A stretch of DNA of 64,000 bases from Sandaracinaceae bacterium (GTDB taxonomy: Bacteria; Myxococcota_A; Polyangia; Polyangiales; Houyiibacteriaceae), in NCBI GenBank assembly GCA_020633055.1, contig JACKEJ010000011.1, forward strand, positions 1-64,000. The letters run 5' to 3'. Below are positions 52,675 through 62,900 of this stretch, piece after piece (the first letter of the stretch is position 1; every line of letters begins with the position of its first letter). The translations under genes were made by a program, and so were the position numbers. The notes beneath the pieces were generated by a model. That model did no database searches. It had not been told where the DNA came from and worked only from the letters and a program-made list of their open reading frames with translations.

Positions 52675-55106
52675 TCAAGCGCTTCACTCAGTTCGTCACC
52701 CTGCGCCCGCGGGCCACCTTGCTGCTCGTCGTGGGCAGCATGCTGCTCGCCGGCTTCCTCGCGCGGAACGTGCGCGTGGACAACAACTTCGCGCAGCTCT
52801 TCGCCACCGACGGCGCGGCCAGCGACTTCCGAGAGACGTACCGGCAGCAGTTCGGCGCCGACGACGGAGTGCTCGTGGCGGTGCTCGAGTCCGAGCAGGC
52901 GATGGACGCGCGGCTGGTGCCCGTGGTCGAGCGCATCGGCCAGGCGCTCTTGGCGGACGAGAACGTCACCCGCGTGTACTCCGTCACCGAGACCTCGGTG
53001 CAGTGGCGCGACGCCGACGACGCGCTCGTGATCGCGCCCGCCTTCGGCGAGGGCTCGCCCTTCGAGGGCACGTTCGAAGAGCGCCTGCGCACCGTCGACC
53101 GCAGCCTGCTCGGCGGGAACCGCCTGGTGAGCTCCGACGGGCGCGTGTTCCTCGTCGCCGCCGAGCTGCGGCCCGAGATCGACACGTACGAGACCCTCGT
53201 CGGACCGGCGGAGGAGTTCCAGGCGCTGGTGCAACGCGAGCTGGACGCGGCCGACCTGCCCGTCTCGGTGTCGTGGGCGGGCATCCCCTTCACGCGCCTC
53301 GGGGCCATCTCCACCATGCAGGGAGACCTACTCTTCCTGGCGCCGCTGTGCACCGCCGTCCTGGCCGTGTTGTTGCTGGTCTTCCTGCGGCGCTTCCTGG
53401 GGATGCTGGTGTCGCTGCTGTGCATCACCGTGAGCACGGTGCTGACCGCCGGCGTGATCGGCCTGGCTGGCGACGACCTGAACCAGATCACGTTCATCTA
53501 CCCGATCCTCCTCATGGTCGTGGTGGTCGCGAACGCCGTGCACTTCCTGCAGCGCTACCGCGTGGAGCGCGAGGGCGGGCTCGCACAGGCTGAGGCCGTG
53601 CACGAGACCACGCTGCACGTCACGCGCGCCTCGTTCCTCACCAGCCTCACCACCGCCATCGGGTTCGCGAGCCTGTACGCGGCCGAGATGCACGTGCTGC
53701 GCGGCTTCGGTCTCTACCTGGCGGCTGGCGTCATGATGAGCTTCGTCGTCGTGTCGAGCGTGCTCCCTGCGTGCCTGAGCCTGCTCGGTGACCGCATGGT
53801 GCGCGTGGTGGAGAACGACGCGAGCGCCCCGGGGACGGCTCCGATGGGTGCGGCGGGCCGCGCGCTGGAGCGCTTCCTGCGCGTGATCACCCGTCGGCCC
53901 GTGGCCATCGCGACCAGCGTCCTCGGGTCGCTGCTGCTCGTGGGCCTCCTCGCCGCGGCGTCTGGCATCGTCTACGACTACCGCATCTCGGACAACGTCT
54001 ACGCGGATCACCCCATCTCGGTGGGCAACCGCATGCTCGACGAGCACATGGCCGGCATCGTCCCCGTGGAGGTGTCGCTGCTGGGCGCCCCCGGGCAGAT
54101 GGACGACCCTGCCATCTTGCGACGCGTCGACGCCCTCGGGCGCTACATCGAGTCGCACTACGAGGTCGCGCGCCCCATCTCGCTCGCTTCCGTCGTGCGG
54201 CAGCTCTCGACCGAGCTGGGCGGCGAGGACGAGGTGGCCGACGACGAGACCACCGTGTCGCAGCTGCTGTTCATGGCCGAGGCGAGCCCAGACCGCATCG
54301 TGGACCAGCTGGTGAACGCCGACCGGAGCCACACGCGCCTGCGCAGCTCCACACGCGACGGCGGCGCCCGCTACATCGTCGCCATGCAGACCGCCGTGGA
54401 AGCTGAAGCGGCGCGCCTGTTCGAAGGGACGGGCGTGCAGATCCGCATGACCGGGGAAGCGCCGGTCGCATACCAGGGCATGAACCGCCTCAGCCAAGAG
54501 CTGGTGCAGTCGGTGGCCGTGGCGCTGTTCTTCGTGGTCCTGGCCATCGGCGTGGTGTTCCGCAGCGGTCGGGTCGCGCTCGCGTCCATCCTGCCCAACG
54601 CGCTGCCCGTCGCCGTCACGCTGGCGCTGTACTCGCTCAGCGGCGCGGTCATCGATCCCCTCCCAGGCATCGCGTTCTGCATCGGCATCGGCATGTCGGT
54701 GGACGACACGGTGCACCTCTTGGCGGGCTACCGCACGCTGCGCGCGCGCGGGCTCTTGGCGCAGGAGGCGGTGGTCCAGGCGGTGCTCGAGCTGCGCTCT
54801 GCGCTCGTCAGCTCGAGCGTGGTGCTGGCGTGCGGCTTCTTCATCTTGATGCTCTCCGACTTCAACATGAACCAGATGATGGGCTTGCTGGGAGGTACGC
54901 TGATCGCGCTGGCGCTGCTCTGCGACCTGGTGTTCACGCCCGCGCTCCTGGCGGTCATGCCGCTGCCGGTCCCGCTCGACGCCGACGCGCAGTTCGCGAG
55001 CCACGACCCGACAGACGTGTCCGTGGCTACGCCGGCCGACGGCGAGCCCGCGGACGACGCGCTCCCCCCGTCCGACTCCTTTCCGCTTGGCGCGACGCGC
55101 GCCTGA
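52671..55106 (+). CDS. MMPL/RND-superfamily transporter
   Basis: 811 residues from ATG 52671, overlapping the preceding stop (ATGA). RND topology: an N-terminal helix, a periplasmic loop (~45-230), a six-helix bundle (~230-430, including FIYPILLMVVVVANAVHFLQ and FLTSLTTAIGFASLYAAEMH), a second helix plus loop, and a second bundle with ALPVAVTLALYSLSG and GIGMSVDDTVHLLAGYR. The acidic residues in the membrane are typical of proton-driven lipid exporters. Its size and single-chain form resemble HpnN/MmpL proteins. It probably moves the lipid product across the inner membrane. Confidence 0.92.
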   Translation: MIKRFTQFVTLRPRATLLLVVGSMLLAGFLARNVRVDNNFAQLFATDGAASDFRETYRQQFGADDGVLVAVLESEQAMDARLVPVVERIGQALLADENVTRVYSVTETSVQWRDADDALVIAPAFGEGSPFEGTFEERLRTVDRSLLGGNRLVSSDGRVFLVAAELRPEIDTYETLVGPAEEFQALVQRELDAADLPVSVSWAGIPFTRLGAISTMQGDLLFLAPLCTAVLAVLLLVFLRRFLGMLVSLLCITVSTVLTAGVIGLAGDDLNQITFIYPILLMVVVVANAVHFLQRYRVEREGGLAQAEAVHETTLHVTRASFLTSLTTAIGFASLYAAEMHVLRGFGLYLAAGVMMSFVVVSSVLPACLSLLGDRMVRVVENDASAPGTAPMGAAGRALERFLRVITRRPVAIATSVLGSLLLVGLLAAASGIVYDYRISDNVYADHPISVGNRMLDEHMAGIVPVEVSLLGAPGQMDDPAILRRVDALGRYIESHYEVARPISLASVVRQLSTELGGEDEVADDETTVSQLLFMAEASPDRIVDQLVNADRSHTRLRSSTRDGGARYIVAMQTAVEAEAARLFEGTGVQIRMTGEAPVAYQGMNRLSQELVQSVAVALFFVVLAIGVVFRSGRVALASILPNALPVAVTLALYSLSGAVIDPLPGIAFCIGIGMSVDDTVHLLAGYRTLRARGLLAQEAVVQAVLELRSALVSSSVVLACGFFILMLSDFNMNQMMGLLGGTLIALALLCDLVFTPALLAVMPLPVPLDADAQFASHDPTDVSVATPADGEPADDALPPSDSFPLGATRA

Positions 55107-55139
55107 ACCCCTGGCCCCCGTCCTCGACTGAAGCGAATC

Positions 55140-56057
55140 ATGCATCCCACCCACACGCCCCCGAGCCCGCGCCCCGTGTCCCCTGCCGCGCGACGCACCT
55201 CGCGCCACGCGCATGCCACGGTGCTGCGGCCCTCACGTCGCACGCCGTTCGTCGGCGCCCTCGCCTTCTGCGGTCTCTTGATCGCGCTGACGCCAGCGGT
55301 CGCCCAGCTCCCAGCCGACACTACGGACCCTCAGCGCATCCTGCGCGCCGCTCGGGACCGCGACAGTGGGCAGCGCGTCTCGGCGCAGATGCGGATGACC
55401 ATCCGTGAGGCGGGCGCGGCCGAGCGCGTGCGGACGATGCGGACATGGGCGCTGCGCTTCGAAGGCGGCGTGCGCACCCTCGCGGTGTTCGAGTCGCCGG
55501 CCGACATTCGTGAGATGGGCCTGCTGACGGTGGACCACTTCGACGCCACCCGCGACGACGAGCAGTGGCTCTACATGCCAGCCATGCGCCGCACGACGCG
55601 CATCTCCACGGCCTCGCGGTCCGGCGCGTTCGCGGGCTCCGACTTCAGCTTCGCGGACTTCACCCTGCCTGACCCGGAACGCTACGACGCGCGCCTCGTG
55701 CGAAGTGGCGAGCAGGTGGGCGACGAGCGAACGTGGCACATCGAGCTCACGCCGCGCGAGGCGCGCACGCAGCGCGAAACGGGCTACACCCGCATGGAGC
55801 TGTGGATCGGACAGCGCAGCCTCTTGGCGCTGCGGACGAAGGCCTACACGTCCCGCAGCGGCGTGGTGAAGTACGTGCAGGTCGCGGGGGTCCGCCAGGT
55901 GAGCGGTGTGTGGATGCCGCAGCAGGTGGTCGCGCGCACGCTGCGTGGTGAGACACTGCTGTCCGAGACCGTGCTGGAGCAGGTCAGCGTCAACGTGGGC
56001 GACAGCTCGGTGAACGAGAGACTGTTCACGCCCGCGCGCCTCGAGCGGGGCCTCTGA
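55140..56057 (+). CDS. LolA-like outer-membrane lipoprotein-sorting protein
   Basis: 305 residues. The secretion signal lies at about 37-56 (FVGALAFCGLLIALTPAVAQ) after a long basic leader, so a GTG at 55221 may be the real start. The mature part fits the LolA-like periplasmic lipid carrier group often found with RND transporters: RTWALRFEGGVRTLAVFESP, EQWLYMPAMRRTTRIS, AGSDFSFADF, and YTRMELWIGQRSLLALRTKA. It would shuttle a hydrophobic molecule through the periplasm between transporter and outer-membrane barrel. Confidence 0.85.
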   Translation: MHPTHTPPSPRPVSPAARRTSRHAHATVLRPSRRTPFVGALAFCGLLIALTPAVAQLPADTTDPQRILRAARDRDSGQRVSAQMRMTIREAGAAERVRTMRTWALRFEGGVRTLAVFESPADIREMGLLTVDHFDATRDDEQWLYMPAMRRTTRISTASRSGAFAGSDFSFADFTLPDPERYDARLVRSGEQVGDERTWHIELTPREARTQRETGYTRMELWIGQRSLLALRTKAYTSRSGVVKYVQVAGVRQVSGVWMPQQVVARTLRGETLLSETVLEQVSVNVGDSSVNERLFTPARLERGL

Positions 56058-56068
56058 GGAGCACGTCC

Positions 56069-57745
56069 GTGAGGGTCCTTCGACTCCGCGCCGGCCACGG
56101 GCCCGTCACGCGCGCCGCGGCGGCCCTCGTGTGCGTGACGGTCGCGCAGCTGGGCGGGCTGTCTGGCGTAGCGCGGGCACAGGGCTCGGCCGCGGCGGAC
56201 GCCGTCGGCTTCGGTCCGGTGACGGCCCCGAGCGCCACGGACGCGACCCCATCGGGTCGAGGTGGGTCGGGTGACGCGGGCGACGCCGAGGTGGGCGACG
56301 CCGACGTGAGCGGCACCGACGGGGCGGACGTCGTGGGGTTCGGCGACGCCGTGGGCTTTGGTGCCGTCGACGCGCACGGCGAGGTCACCGCGACAGGCGG
56401 AGACGACGCCGAGGGTGTCGGATCGAACAGGCACGCGCTCTCCCTGCGCGGCACGCTGGCGACGGAGCTGGCGCTGCGTCCCCCCCCCGCGGGCCGTGGG
56501 GTGCTCGCGAAGGCGCGCGCCTGGACGACGCTCACGCTGCGCTATCGGCGCGGGCTGTTCCGTGCGCAGGTTGGGGGACACGCAGCCTATGACCTCGCGT
56601 ACCTGGACAACGAGCCCGCGGTAGACCGCGACGCCTACGAGCGGCTCGTGCGCATCGACGAGAGCTACCTCGCGCTGAGCGGCGCCCACGCGGAGCTGGC
56701 CACGGGCGCGCTGGTGCACGCCATGGGCACCGCCGACCTCCTGGGCGTGGTCGACGTGGTCGCCCCTCGGGACCTGCGCGAGCCGGGCCTGACGGACCCC
56801 GCCGCGACGCGACTACCGACGTTCTCCTCGCGACTCAGCTTGTTCTTCGGTCCACACCGCCTCGAGGTGGGCGTCCTTCACGAGGCGCACTACGGCCTCC
56901 GGCCTGCTCCGTTGGGCGAGTTCAGCCCCGTGCGCGACCTGCTGCTGAACGCCCCTGGCGTGGCCGGCACCGAGCTCCACGTCCTGCTCGCCACGCGCGA
57001 CCTCCGCTACCAGGACGACGTGCGCGGCGTGAGCCGGCGCGCCCAGCAGCCGTTCGCCCGCGCGCGCTTCGAGCTCGGCCCCGTCAGCGCCGAGGTGATC
57101 TACGCGCGGCTGCGCGACCGCCTGGGCCTCCTGCGCTTCCCCGAGATGGAAGCGCTCGCGAACCCCCGCGTGGACCTGCCGCTCGCGCACCCTTTCTACG
57201 ACCAGCTCGGCGTGGCGGCGCAGGGCGCGGTGGGTGCGTGGGTGCTGTCCTTCGAGGCGCTGGCCGAGGTCGGCAAGCCCATCGCGGTCGCGGACCCGAG
57301 CGTCCCCGCCCCGGTCGTGCTCGCCGAGCGGCGTGACCTGTTCGGCGCCGTGCTCGGGCTGCGCTACGAAGGCCTCCCGGGGGTGGTGCTGAGCGCCGAG
57401 CACCGGCGGGCTACCTACGCCCCGAACGACCGCGCCGAGAGCAACGGCGACGCACTGCGCCCGCTCTTGCCTTTCACGCTCTCCGCCACGGCCCTGCGCT
57501 ACCAGCACCGGCTCGCGCGCGACCGCGTCGAGCTGGAGCTCGCGCTGGTGGTGTTCGGCGACCGCGGCGAGGGCGGCCTCTTGGGGCGCGCCTTCGTGAG
57601 CTATCGCCCCACCGACGCGCTGCGCCTGCGCCTCGGGTACCTCCTGTACCACGAGGGCCGCGAGCCCGGCCCGCTGCGCGGCTTCGGACACAGCGACCGC
57701 GTGCAATTCGACCTGCGGTGGGACTTCGCCGCGCAGCGCTCTTGA
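56069..57745 (+). CDS. Outer-membrane beta-barrel (DUF1302-like) protein
   Basis: 558 residues from GTG 56069 with GAGGAG upstream, 11 bases after the previous gene. The signal peptide ends near ARAQG. A Gly/Asp-rich low-complexity segment (about 40-110) precedes alternating amphipathic strands to the end (for example TLTLRYRRGLFRAQVGGHAA). The final strand VQFDLRWDFAAQRS is not a standard aromatic-terminal barrel signal but is strand-like. Fold and neighbours resemble DUF1302-type barrels that accompany MMPL and LolA-like proteins. It is the proposed outer-membrane exit or receptor. Confidence 0.75.
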   Translation: MRVLRLRAGHGPVTRAAAALVCVTVAQLGGLSGVARAQGSAAADAVGFGPVTAPSATDATPSGRGGSGDAGDAEVGDADVSGTDGADVVGFGDAVGFGAVDAHGEVTATGGDDAEGVGSNRHALSLRGTLATELALRPPPAGRGVLAKARAWTTLTLRYRRGLFRAQVGGHAAYDLAYLDNEPAVDRDAYERLVRIDESYLALSGAHAELATGALVHAMGTADLLGVVDVVAPRDLREPGLTDPAATRLPTFSSRLSLFFGPHRLEVGVLHEAHYGLRPAPLGEFSPVRDLLLNAPGVAGTELHVLLATRDLRYQDDVRGVSRRAQQPFARARFELGPVSAEVIYARLRDRLGLLRFPEMEALANPRVDLPLAHPFYDQLGVAAQGAVGAWVLSFEALAEVGKPIAVADPSVPAPVVLAERRDLFGAVLGLRYEGLPGVVLSAEHRRATYAPNDRAESNGDALRPLLPFTLSATALRYQHRLARDRVELELALVVFGDRGEGGLLGRAFVSYRPTDALRLRLGYLLYHEGREPGPLRGFGHSDRVQFDLRWDFAAQRS

Positions 57746-57753
57746 GGACCACC

Positions 57754-58755
57754 ATGACACCCCGCGACCCACGCCCCTCCCTCCGCGGCCCGCTCCTCGT
57801 GTTCGGGCTCTACCTCGTTGCCACTTTCCTCGCGCTCAGGTGGTTGCACGCGGCGCCGGGCTTCTCGAGCGCAGCGGGCTTCGGCGTCGCGCGCGGCTGG
57901 TTCGCGCTGCTGGCGCTGGTGCAGTACCTCGGCATCGGTGTCGGCGTGGGGCTCGTCTACCACCGCGTCCTGGTACACCGCGCCGCCAAGATGCACCCTG
58001 CCCTGGCCTACCCACTGGTCGCGTTCGTGCTGCCGGCCGGCACCCCGGTGCAGTGGGTCGGAAACCACCGCCACCATCACGCCGCGACCGACACCGACGC
58101 AGACGCACACTCGCCCGTGCGGCACGGCTTCTGGGTGGCGCACGCAGGCTGGTACATCGGCCGAACCGAGCCGTGGCTGTGCGCGCTCTACAGTCTCGGG
58201 GGCCCGCTGCGCATGGTGTTCGACGCGTTCTGGCGGCCACGCTCCAACCAAGAACACGTGCGCTTCGCCCGCGACATCGCGCGCGTCCCGTTCTACGCCG
58301 CGGTGAGCCGACCGACCCCATACGCTGTGCTGGTGCTCGGTCACGTCTTCCTCAGCTGGCTGGTCGCCTACGCCTGCTTCGGCGTGTGGGCCCTGCCGCT
58401 GCTCTACCTGCAGCAGCTCACGTACTTCGTGCTCGGCGACGCTGTGAACTCGCTGCTGCACCTGGTCGGTCGACAGACCTGGAAGAGTGGGGACTCCAGC
58501 CGCGACAACCCGGTGCTGGCGCTCCTGACGTTCGGCGAGGGGTGGCACAACGGGCACCACGCGTTCCCGAGCTCCGTGCGGTCGGGGCTGCTGCCCGGAC
58601 AGATCGACGTGCTCTACCTGATCGCGCGAGGGCTGGAGCGCGTGGGGCTGATGAGCGAGCTCGTGGTCCCCAGTCGCGAGGAGCTGCTCGCCCGGCTGGA
58701 CGACCACACCCAGCGCGCGCGCCTCGGGTGGGCACCCGAGGAGGCCGCCGCGTGA
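57754..58755 (+). CDS. Membrane fatty-acyl desaturase
   Basis: 333 residues from ATG 57754 with GAGGA upstream. The three histidine boxes of the acyl-CoA/acyl-lipid desaturase family are intact: HRVLVH (70-75), HRHHH (105-109) and HNGHH (265-269). Hydrophobic segments lie between them (residues 12-30, 47-70, 85-100, 190-225). It is a di-iron enzyme that introduces a double bond in a fatty chain. At the end of the ketosynthase operon it may act on the pathway product or precursor. It overlaps the next gene (GTGA). Confidence 0.92.
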   Translation: MTPRDPRPSLRGPLLVFGLYLVATFLALRWLHAAPGFSSAAGFGVARGWFALLALVQYLGIGVGVGLVYHRVLVHRAAKMHPALAYPLVAFVLPAGTPVQWVGNHRHHHAATDTDADAHSPVRHGFWVAHAGWYIGRTEPWLCALYSLGGPLRMVFDAFWRPRSNQEHVRFARDIARVPFYAAVSRPTPYAVLVLGHVFLSWLVAYACFGVWALPLLYLQQLTYFVLGDAVNSLLHLVGRQTWKSGDSSRDNPVLALLTFGEGWHNGHHAFPSSVRSGLLPGQIDVLYLIARGLERVGLMSELVVPSREELLARLDDHTQRARLGWAPEEAAA

Positions 58756-59195
58756 CGCCCGCGCTCGACGTCCTCGACGTGCTCGCCGCCCGGCTCGGCC
58801 CCTCGGACCGGCGCCACGAAGACGCAGGCGCGGTGCTCGAGCTGTGGCTCCCTGGCGAGGGACTCGCCATCAGCCGCCTGCACGGACGCATGAGCGCCAC
58901 GCTCGCGGACGCGCTCGCAGCTGGCGTCGACGTGGCCATCGCGCAGCGCCCGGGTGAGGCCCGCGCGTACCACGACTGGACCGCTGCCACAGGCTACGCC
59001 ATGGGCGCGCAGCTGCGACTCACACGGTGGTCGGTGGAGGTCCGCAACCAGATGGCGCAGGTCATGGTCGCCGCCACCGCCCCGAGCGTCGTCCTCGCCG
59101 TTCGCGCCGCGCGCAAGGCCACCGGGAAGGACCTCGAGGTGGTCGAGTCGCAGGCCCCGTGGATCGCGCGCGTCAGCGCGGTGCTGGCCGCATAG
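58752..59195 (+). CDS. Small STAS-like protein
   Basis: 147 residues from a GTG that overlaps the desaturase stop. The segment YHDWTAATGYAMGAQLRLTR, followed by a helix and SVVLAVRAARKATGKDLEVV, resembles the small STAS/SpoIIAA-like proteins common in Myxococcota, but similarity is weak by eye. It has no signal or membrane helix. It is last in the operon and its function is unknown. Confidence 0.55.
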   Translation: MTPALDVLDVLAARLGPSDRRHEDAGAVLELWLPGEGLAISRLHGRMSATLADALAAGVDVAIAQRPGEARAYHDWTAATGYAMGAQLRLTRWSVEVRNQMAQVMVAATAPSVVLAVRAARKATGKDLEVVESQAPWIARVSAVLAA

Positions 59196-59246
59196 CCACT
59201 GGCTCAGCGCCGCAGCCGCCCAGCCGGAGCCCGAAGGACACGGAGC

Positions 59247-59723
59247 TCACAGCTCGCCAGGCTCCTCGTAGTCGGAGCGGTCATGACCGAGCCACCACGG
59301 CGCAGGCATGGGCATCGTCGTGCCCTCGGCCTCGAACAGACTCGCGATCCACGCGAGCGCGTCCTCCTGTTTCGCAAACGCCTTGATGGGCCAGCGCGGC
59401 CGGCGCACCCAGAACACGGCGGTGGCTGCGTGGCGCAACACGGCACGCGGCAGGATCAGGGCCTGGCAGATGGTGGCCGCCTCCATCGGTTCGCCGAGGG
59501 TCTGGTACGCCTGGGTGAGCCGGCTCCGGTTCCGCGCGTTGCTCTTCTTCAGCAAGCTCAGGTCCGAGATGACCGCGATGCGTAGGTTCGGCTCCGTGCG
59601 CCGCCGCTCGAGGCAGTACTGCTCGAAGCGCGTGAACCCGGCGTCGATCTCTTCGTACGTGTAGGACGCCGGGAAGAGCTGGACCAACAGCGGTTCGTAG
59701 GTGGTGTCCAGCCACGGGATCAT
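59247..59723 (-). CDS. Hypothetical STAS-like cytoplasmic protein
   Basis: 158 residues from ATG 59723 (a GTG at 59738 is an alternative). It contains YEEIDAGFTRFEQYCLERRR, IAVISDLSLLKKSNARNRSR and ALILPRAVLRHAATAVFWVR, a pattern of helix-strand repeats like the SpoIIAA/STAS-type stand-alone domains found in myxobacteria, ending WIASLF plus a Pro-rich tail. It is convergent with the operon at 49604-59195. No enzyme motif is seen and its function is unknown. Confidence 0.6.
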   Translation of the reverse strand: MIPWLDTTYEPLLVQLFPASYTYEEIDAGFTRFEQYCLERRRTEPNLRIAVISDLSLLKKSNARNRSRLTQAYQTLGEPMEAATICQALILPRAVLRHAATAVFWVRRPRWPIKAFAKQEDALAWIASLFEAEGTTMPMPAPWWLGHDRSDYEEPGEL

Positions 59724-59794
59724 CAGCCGATGATACACCCATCAGCGCCCACGAGAGGCCCAACTCGCACCCGTCGTCCCACCCGCACCCGCAC

Positions 59795-59827
59795 TCGTTC
59801 TCGTTCTCGTTCTCGTTCTCGTTCTCG
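59795..59827. repeat. Hexanucleotide microsatellite (TCGTTC)n
   Basis: About 5.5 perfect TCGTTC units, followed by a short GTGCGC run. It lies between two minus-strand genes. Confidence 0.8.
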
Positions 59828-59855
59828 TGGTCGTGCGCGTGCGCGTGCGCGTCAT

Positions 59856-59905
59856 CGTGAGTGTGCACGTCCTCGTCCGCGTCCTCGTGAGTGTGCACGT
59901 CCTCG
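59856..59905. repeat. 30-base-period tandem repeat
   Basis: CGTGAGTGTGCACGTCCTCG occurs at 59856-59875 and again at 59886-59905, separated by TCCGCGTCCT. Confidence 0.75.
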
Positions 59906-59988
59906 CGACAGCACGCGTCCCCGCCCTCCCACCCAGAGAGATCACCGCCACTGCGTCGGCACACAGCAGCGGCGACTCCCCATCGCCC

Positions 59989-62900
59989 TCAGCGGCGCCG
60001 ACGCCGGCCGAGCAGCACCAACCCGAGGCCGACCCACAGCCAGGCACCGCTGCCGCTCCCGGGCCGCGTCGCGCACAGCGCGCCGCCCGAGACACCGCCC
60101 GTGCCGAACGTGCTCGTGCCCTGGTCGGGGTCCAGGTAGTCGGGCGTTCCGTCGCCATCGCCGTCCACCGTCTCGTCGCCCTCTTGCAGCGTGGGGATCA
60201 AGTCCCCGTCGTCGTCCACGTCCTGGAAGTCGGGCTCGCCGTCCGTGTCCGTGTCCTGCACCGGCGCGCGGGTGCCGCCGAGGCTCGGGTCGAACGCGTC
60301 GTCCAGTCCGTCGCCGTTGCTGTCCGCGCCGCTCGGCACGGTGTCCGGCCGTCCGTCGTGGTTCGCGTCGTGACCCTCGGTCGCGTCGGGGCGTCCGTCG
60401 CCATCCGCGTCCAGGTCGAGCGCGTCGGGGGTCTGGTCGTCGTCCGTGTCGCGCTGCGTCACCGTCGAGCTGAACACGTTCGCGTCGTTCGGCGCGGTGT
60501 CCGCTGCGTCGCGTAGGCCGTCGCCGTCGCTGTCGGCGCCGTCCACGCGGCCGTCTCCGTCGGTGTCCAGCGTCGGATCGCTCGACTCCGCGATGTCCGT
60601 GATTCCGTCGCCGTCGCTGTCCAGGTCCAGGAACGACGGGATGCCGTCCCCATCCGGGTCGAGGTCGTCGCGCACGCCGTCCATGTTCGCGTCGGTGTAG
60701 CCGGGCAGGCTCGGGTCCAGGTGATCGCGGATGCCGTTCCCGTTGCTGTCCGCCGAGTAGTCCACGCCGCCGCCCTCGTCCACGTCGGGGATGCCGTCGT
60801 TGTCGTCGTCCGGATCCTCGCGGTCCGGGCTGCCGTCGCCGTCGGCGTCCGTCGGGTCGCAGCTGTGGGCCACCACGTCGCACACCTCGTCGCCGTCGCA
60901 CAGGCTGTCGTTGGTCGCAGTGCACTCGACGCACACGCCAGCCGTCGTGTCGCACGCCAGCACGCCGCAGTCCGCGTCCTGCGTGCAGGGTCGGGGGTCG
61001 GGGTCCAGGTAGTCGGGCGTCCCATCCATGTCGCTGTCCACGGCGTCGTCCGTGTCCGGGTCCATGTCCGGGTTGGGCTCCTCGTCGATGGTGTCGATGC
61101 CGTCCTCGTCGTCGTCCACGTCCTGGAAGTCCGGCTTCGTGTCCATGTCGGTGTCCTGCACCGGCGCGCGCACGCCACCCTGATCGGGGTCGAACGCGTC
61201 GTCCAGGCCGTCACCGTCGGCGTCCACGCCCAGCGGGTCGCGATCCGCGACGCCGTCCATGTTCGCGTCGTGACCTTCCGTCGCGTCGAGCACCCCGTCG
61301 CCGTCGGCGTCTTCGTCGTAGGCGTCCGGGCGCAGGTCGCGGTCCGTGTCGAGGCCGCTCACCAGGGAGCCGCTCACGCCAGGGTCGCTCGGGGCGGAGT
61401 CCGCCTCGTCGCGCACACCGTCCATGTCGCTGTCCGCTCCGTCGACTCGTCCATCGCCGTCCACGTCCAGCTCGGGCGCGCTCGACTCGCCCAGGTCGGT
61501 GATGCCGTCCGCGTCGCTGTCCAGGTCGAGGCTGTTCGGGACGCCGTCGCCGTCCGGGTCGATGTCGTCCCGCACATCGTTCGCGTCTGCGTCCACGTAG
61601 CCGGGGAGGCTCGGGTCGATGTAGTCGGGGATGCCGTTGCCGTTGCTGTCGCCGGAGTAGTCCACCCCGCCGTTCTCGTCGACGTCGAGCACGCCGTCGT
61701 CGTCGTCGTCCGGATCCTCGCTGTCCGGCACGCCGTCGCCGTCGCTGTCACGCGGGGTGAGCGTGCACGTGCTGCTGATCGTGTCGCACACCTCGAACGA
61801 GGAACACTGCGTGACGTTCGTCGCGGTGCACTCCACGCACGTCTCGGTCAGCAGGTTGCAGCCCGGGGTCGCCCCCGAGCAGTCGCTGTCGCTCTGACAC
61901 TCGACGCAGGTGTTGGTGGTCATGTTGCACAGGCCACCCGGGCACTCGCTGTCCTGCTCGCACTGCACGCACACCGGCACGGCGCCGCTGACGTCACACG
62001 CGGGTGCCGCCGCACCGCAGCCCAGGTCCTGCATGCCCATCGTGTCGTCGATGCAGGCGACACACTGCTGCCCGCCGCCCATGGCCGTCACACACATCGG
62101 GGTCGCGGCCCCGCAGCCACTGTCCTGACCGACGCCGGGCTCGGTGTCGGTGCAGGTCCCGCACAGGTTCGTGCTGGTGTTGCAGACCTCGCCGCCGCTG
62201 CAGTCGGTGTCCGCCGTGCACTCGACGCACATGCTCCCGGCGCCCGTGCCCACGCACGCGGGCACACCCGCGCTGCAGCCATTGTCCGTCCCGGTCATGA
62301 CGCTGTCCTCACAGCTCACGCACACCGGCGCGCCGCTCGACGCGTCGCAGACGGGCGCGGCCGAGGCGCAGCCCGTGTCCTGCATGCCCGTGGTGTCGTC
62401 CACGCAGGCCACACAGGTCGCGCCCGCGGTGCCCGCGCCCTCACAGATGGGCGTGGTGTTCCCACAGCCGCTGTCCTGCCCCGCGCCCGTCGCCGTGTCC
62501 AAGCACACGACGCACGCGTTGCTGCCCGTGTCGCACACAGCCCCGCCGGCGCAGTCGTTCGTGCTCTCGCACTCGACGCACATGCTGCCCACGCCGCTGC
62601 CCACACACGCCGGGCTGCCCGCGCTGCAGCCGTTGTCGGTGCCGGTCACGACGGTGTCCTCGCAGCTCACGCACGTGCCCCCGCCGACCGACGGGTCACA
62701 CGCTGGCGCCGACGCGCTGCAGCCCGTGTCCAACATGCCCGAGGTGTCGTCCACGCACGCGACGCACGCCGCGCTGCCGGTCCCGGCGCCCAGGCAGATG
62801 GGCGTGGCCACGCCGCAGCCGCTGTCCTGCCCCGCACCGGGCGCGGTGTCCGTGCACGTCCCGCACAGGTTCGTGCTGGTGTTGCAGACCTCGCCGCCGC

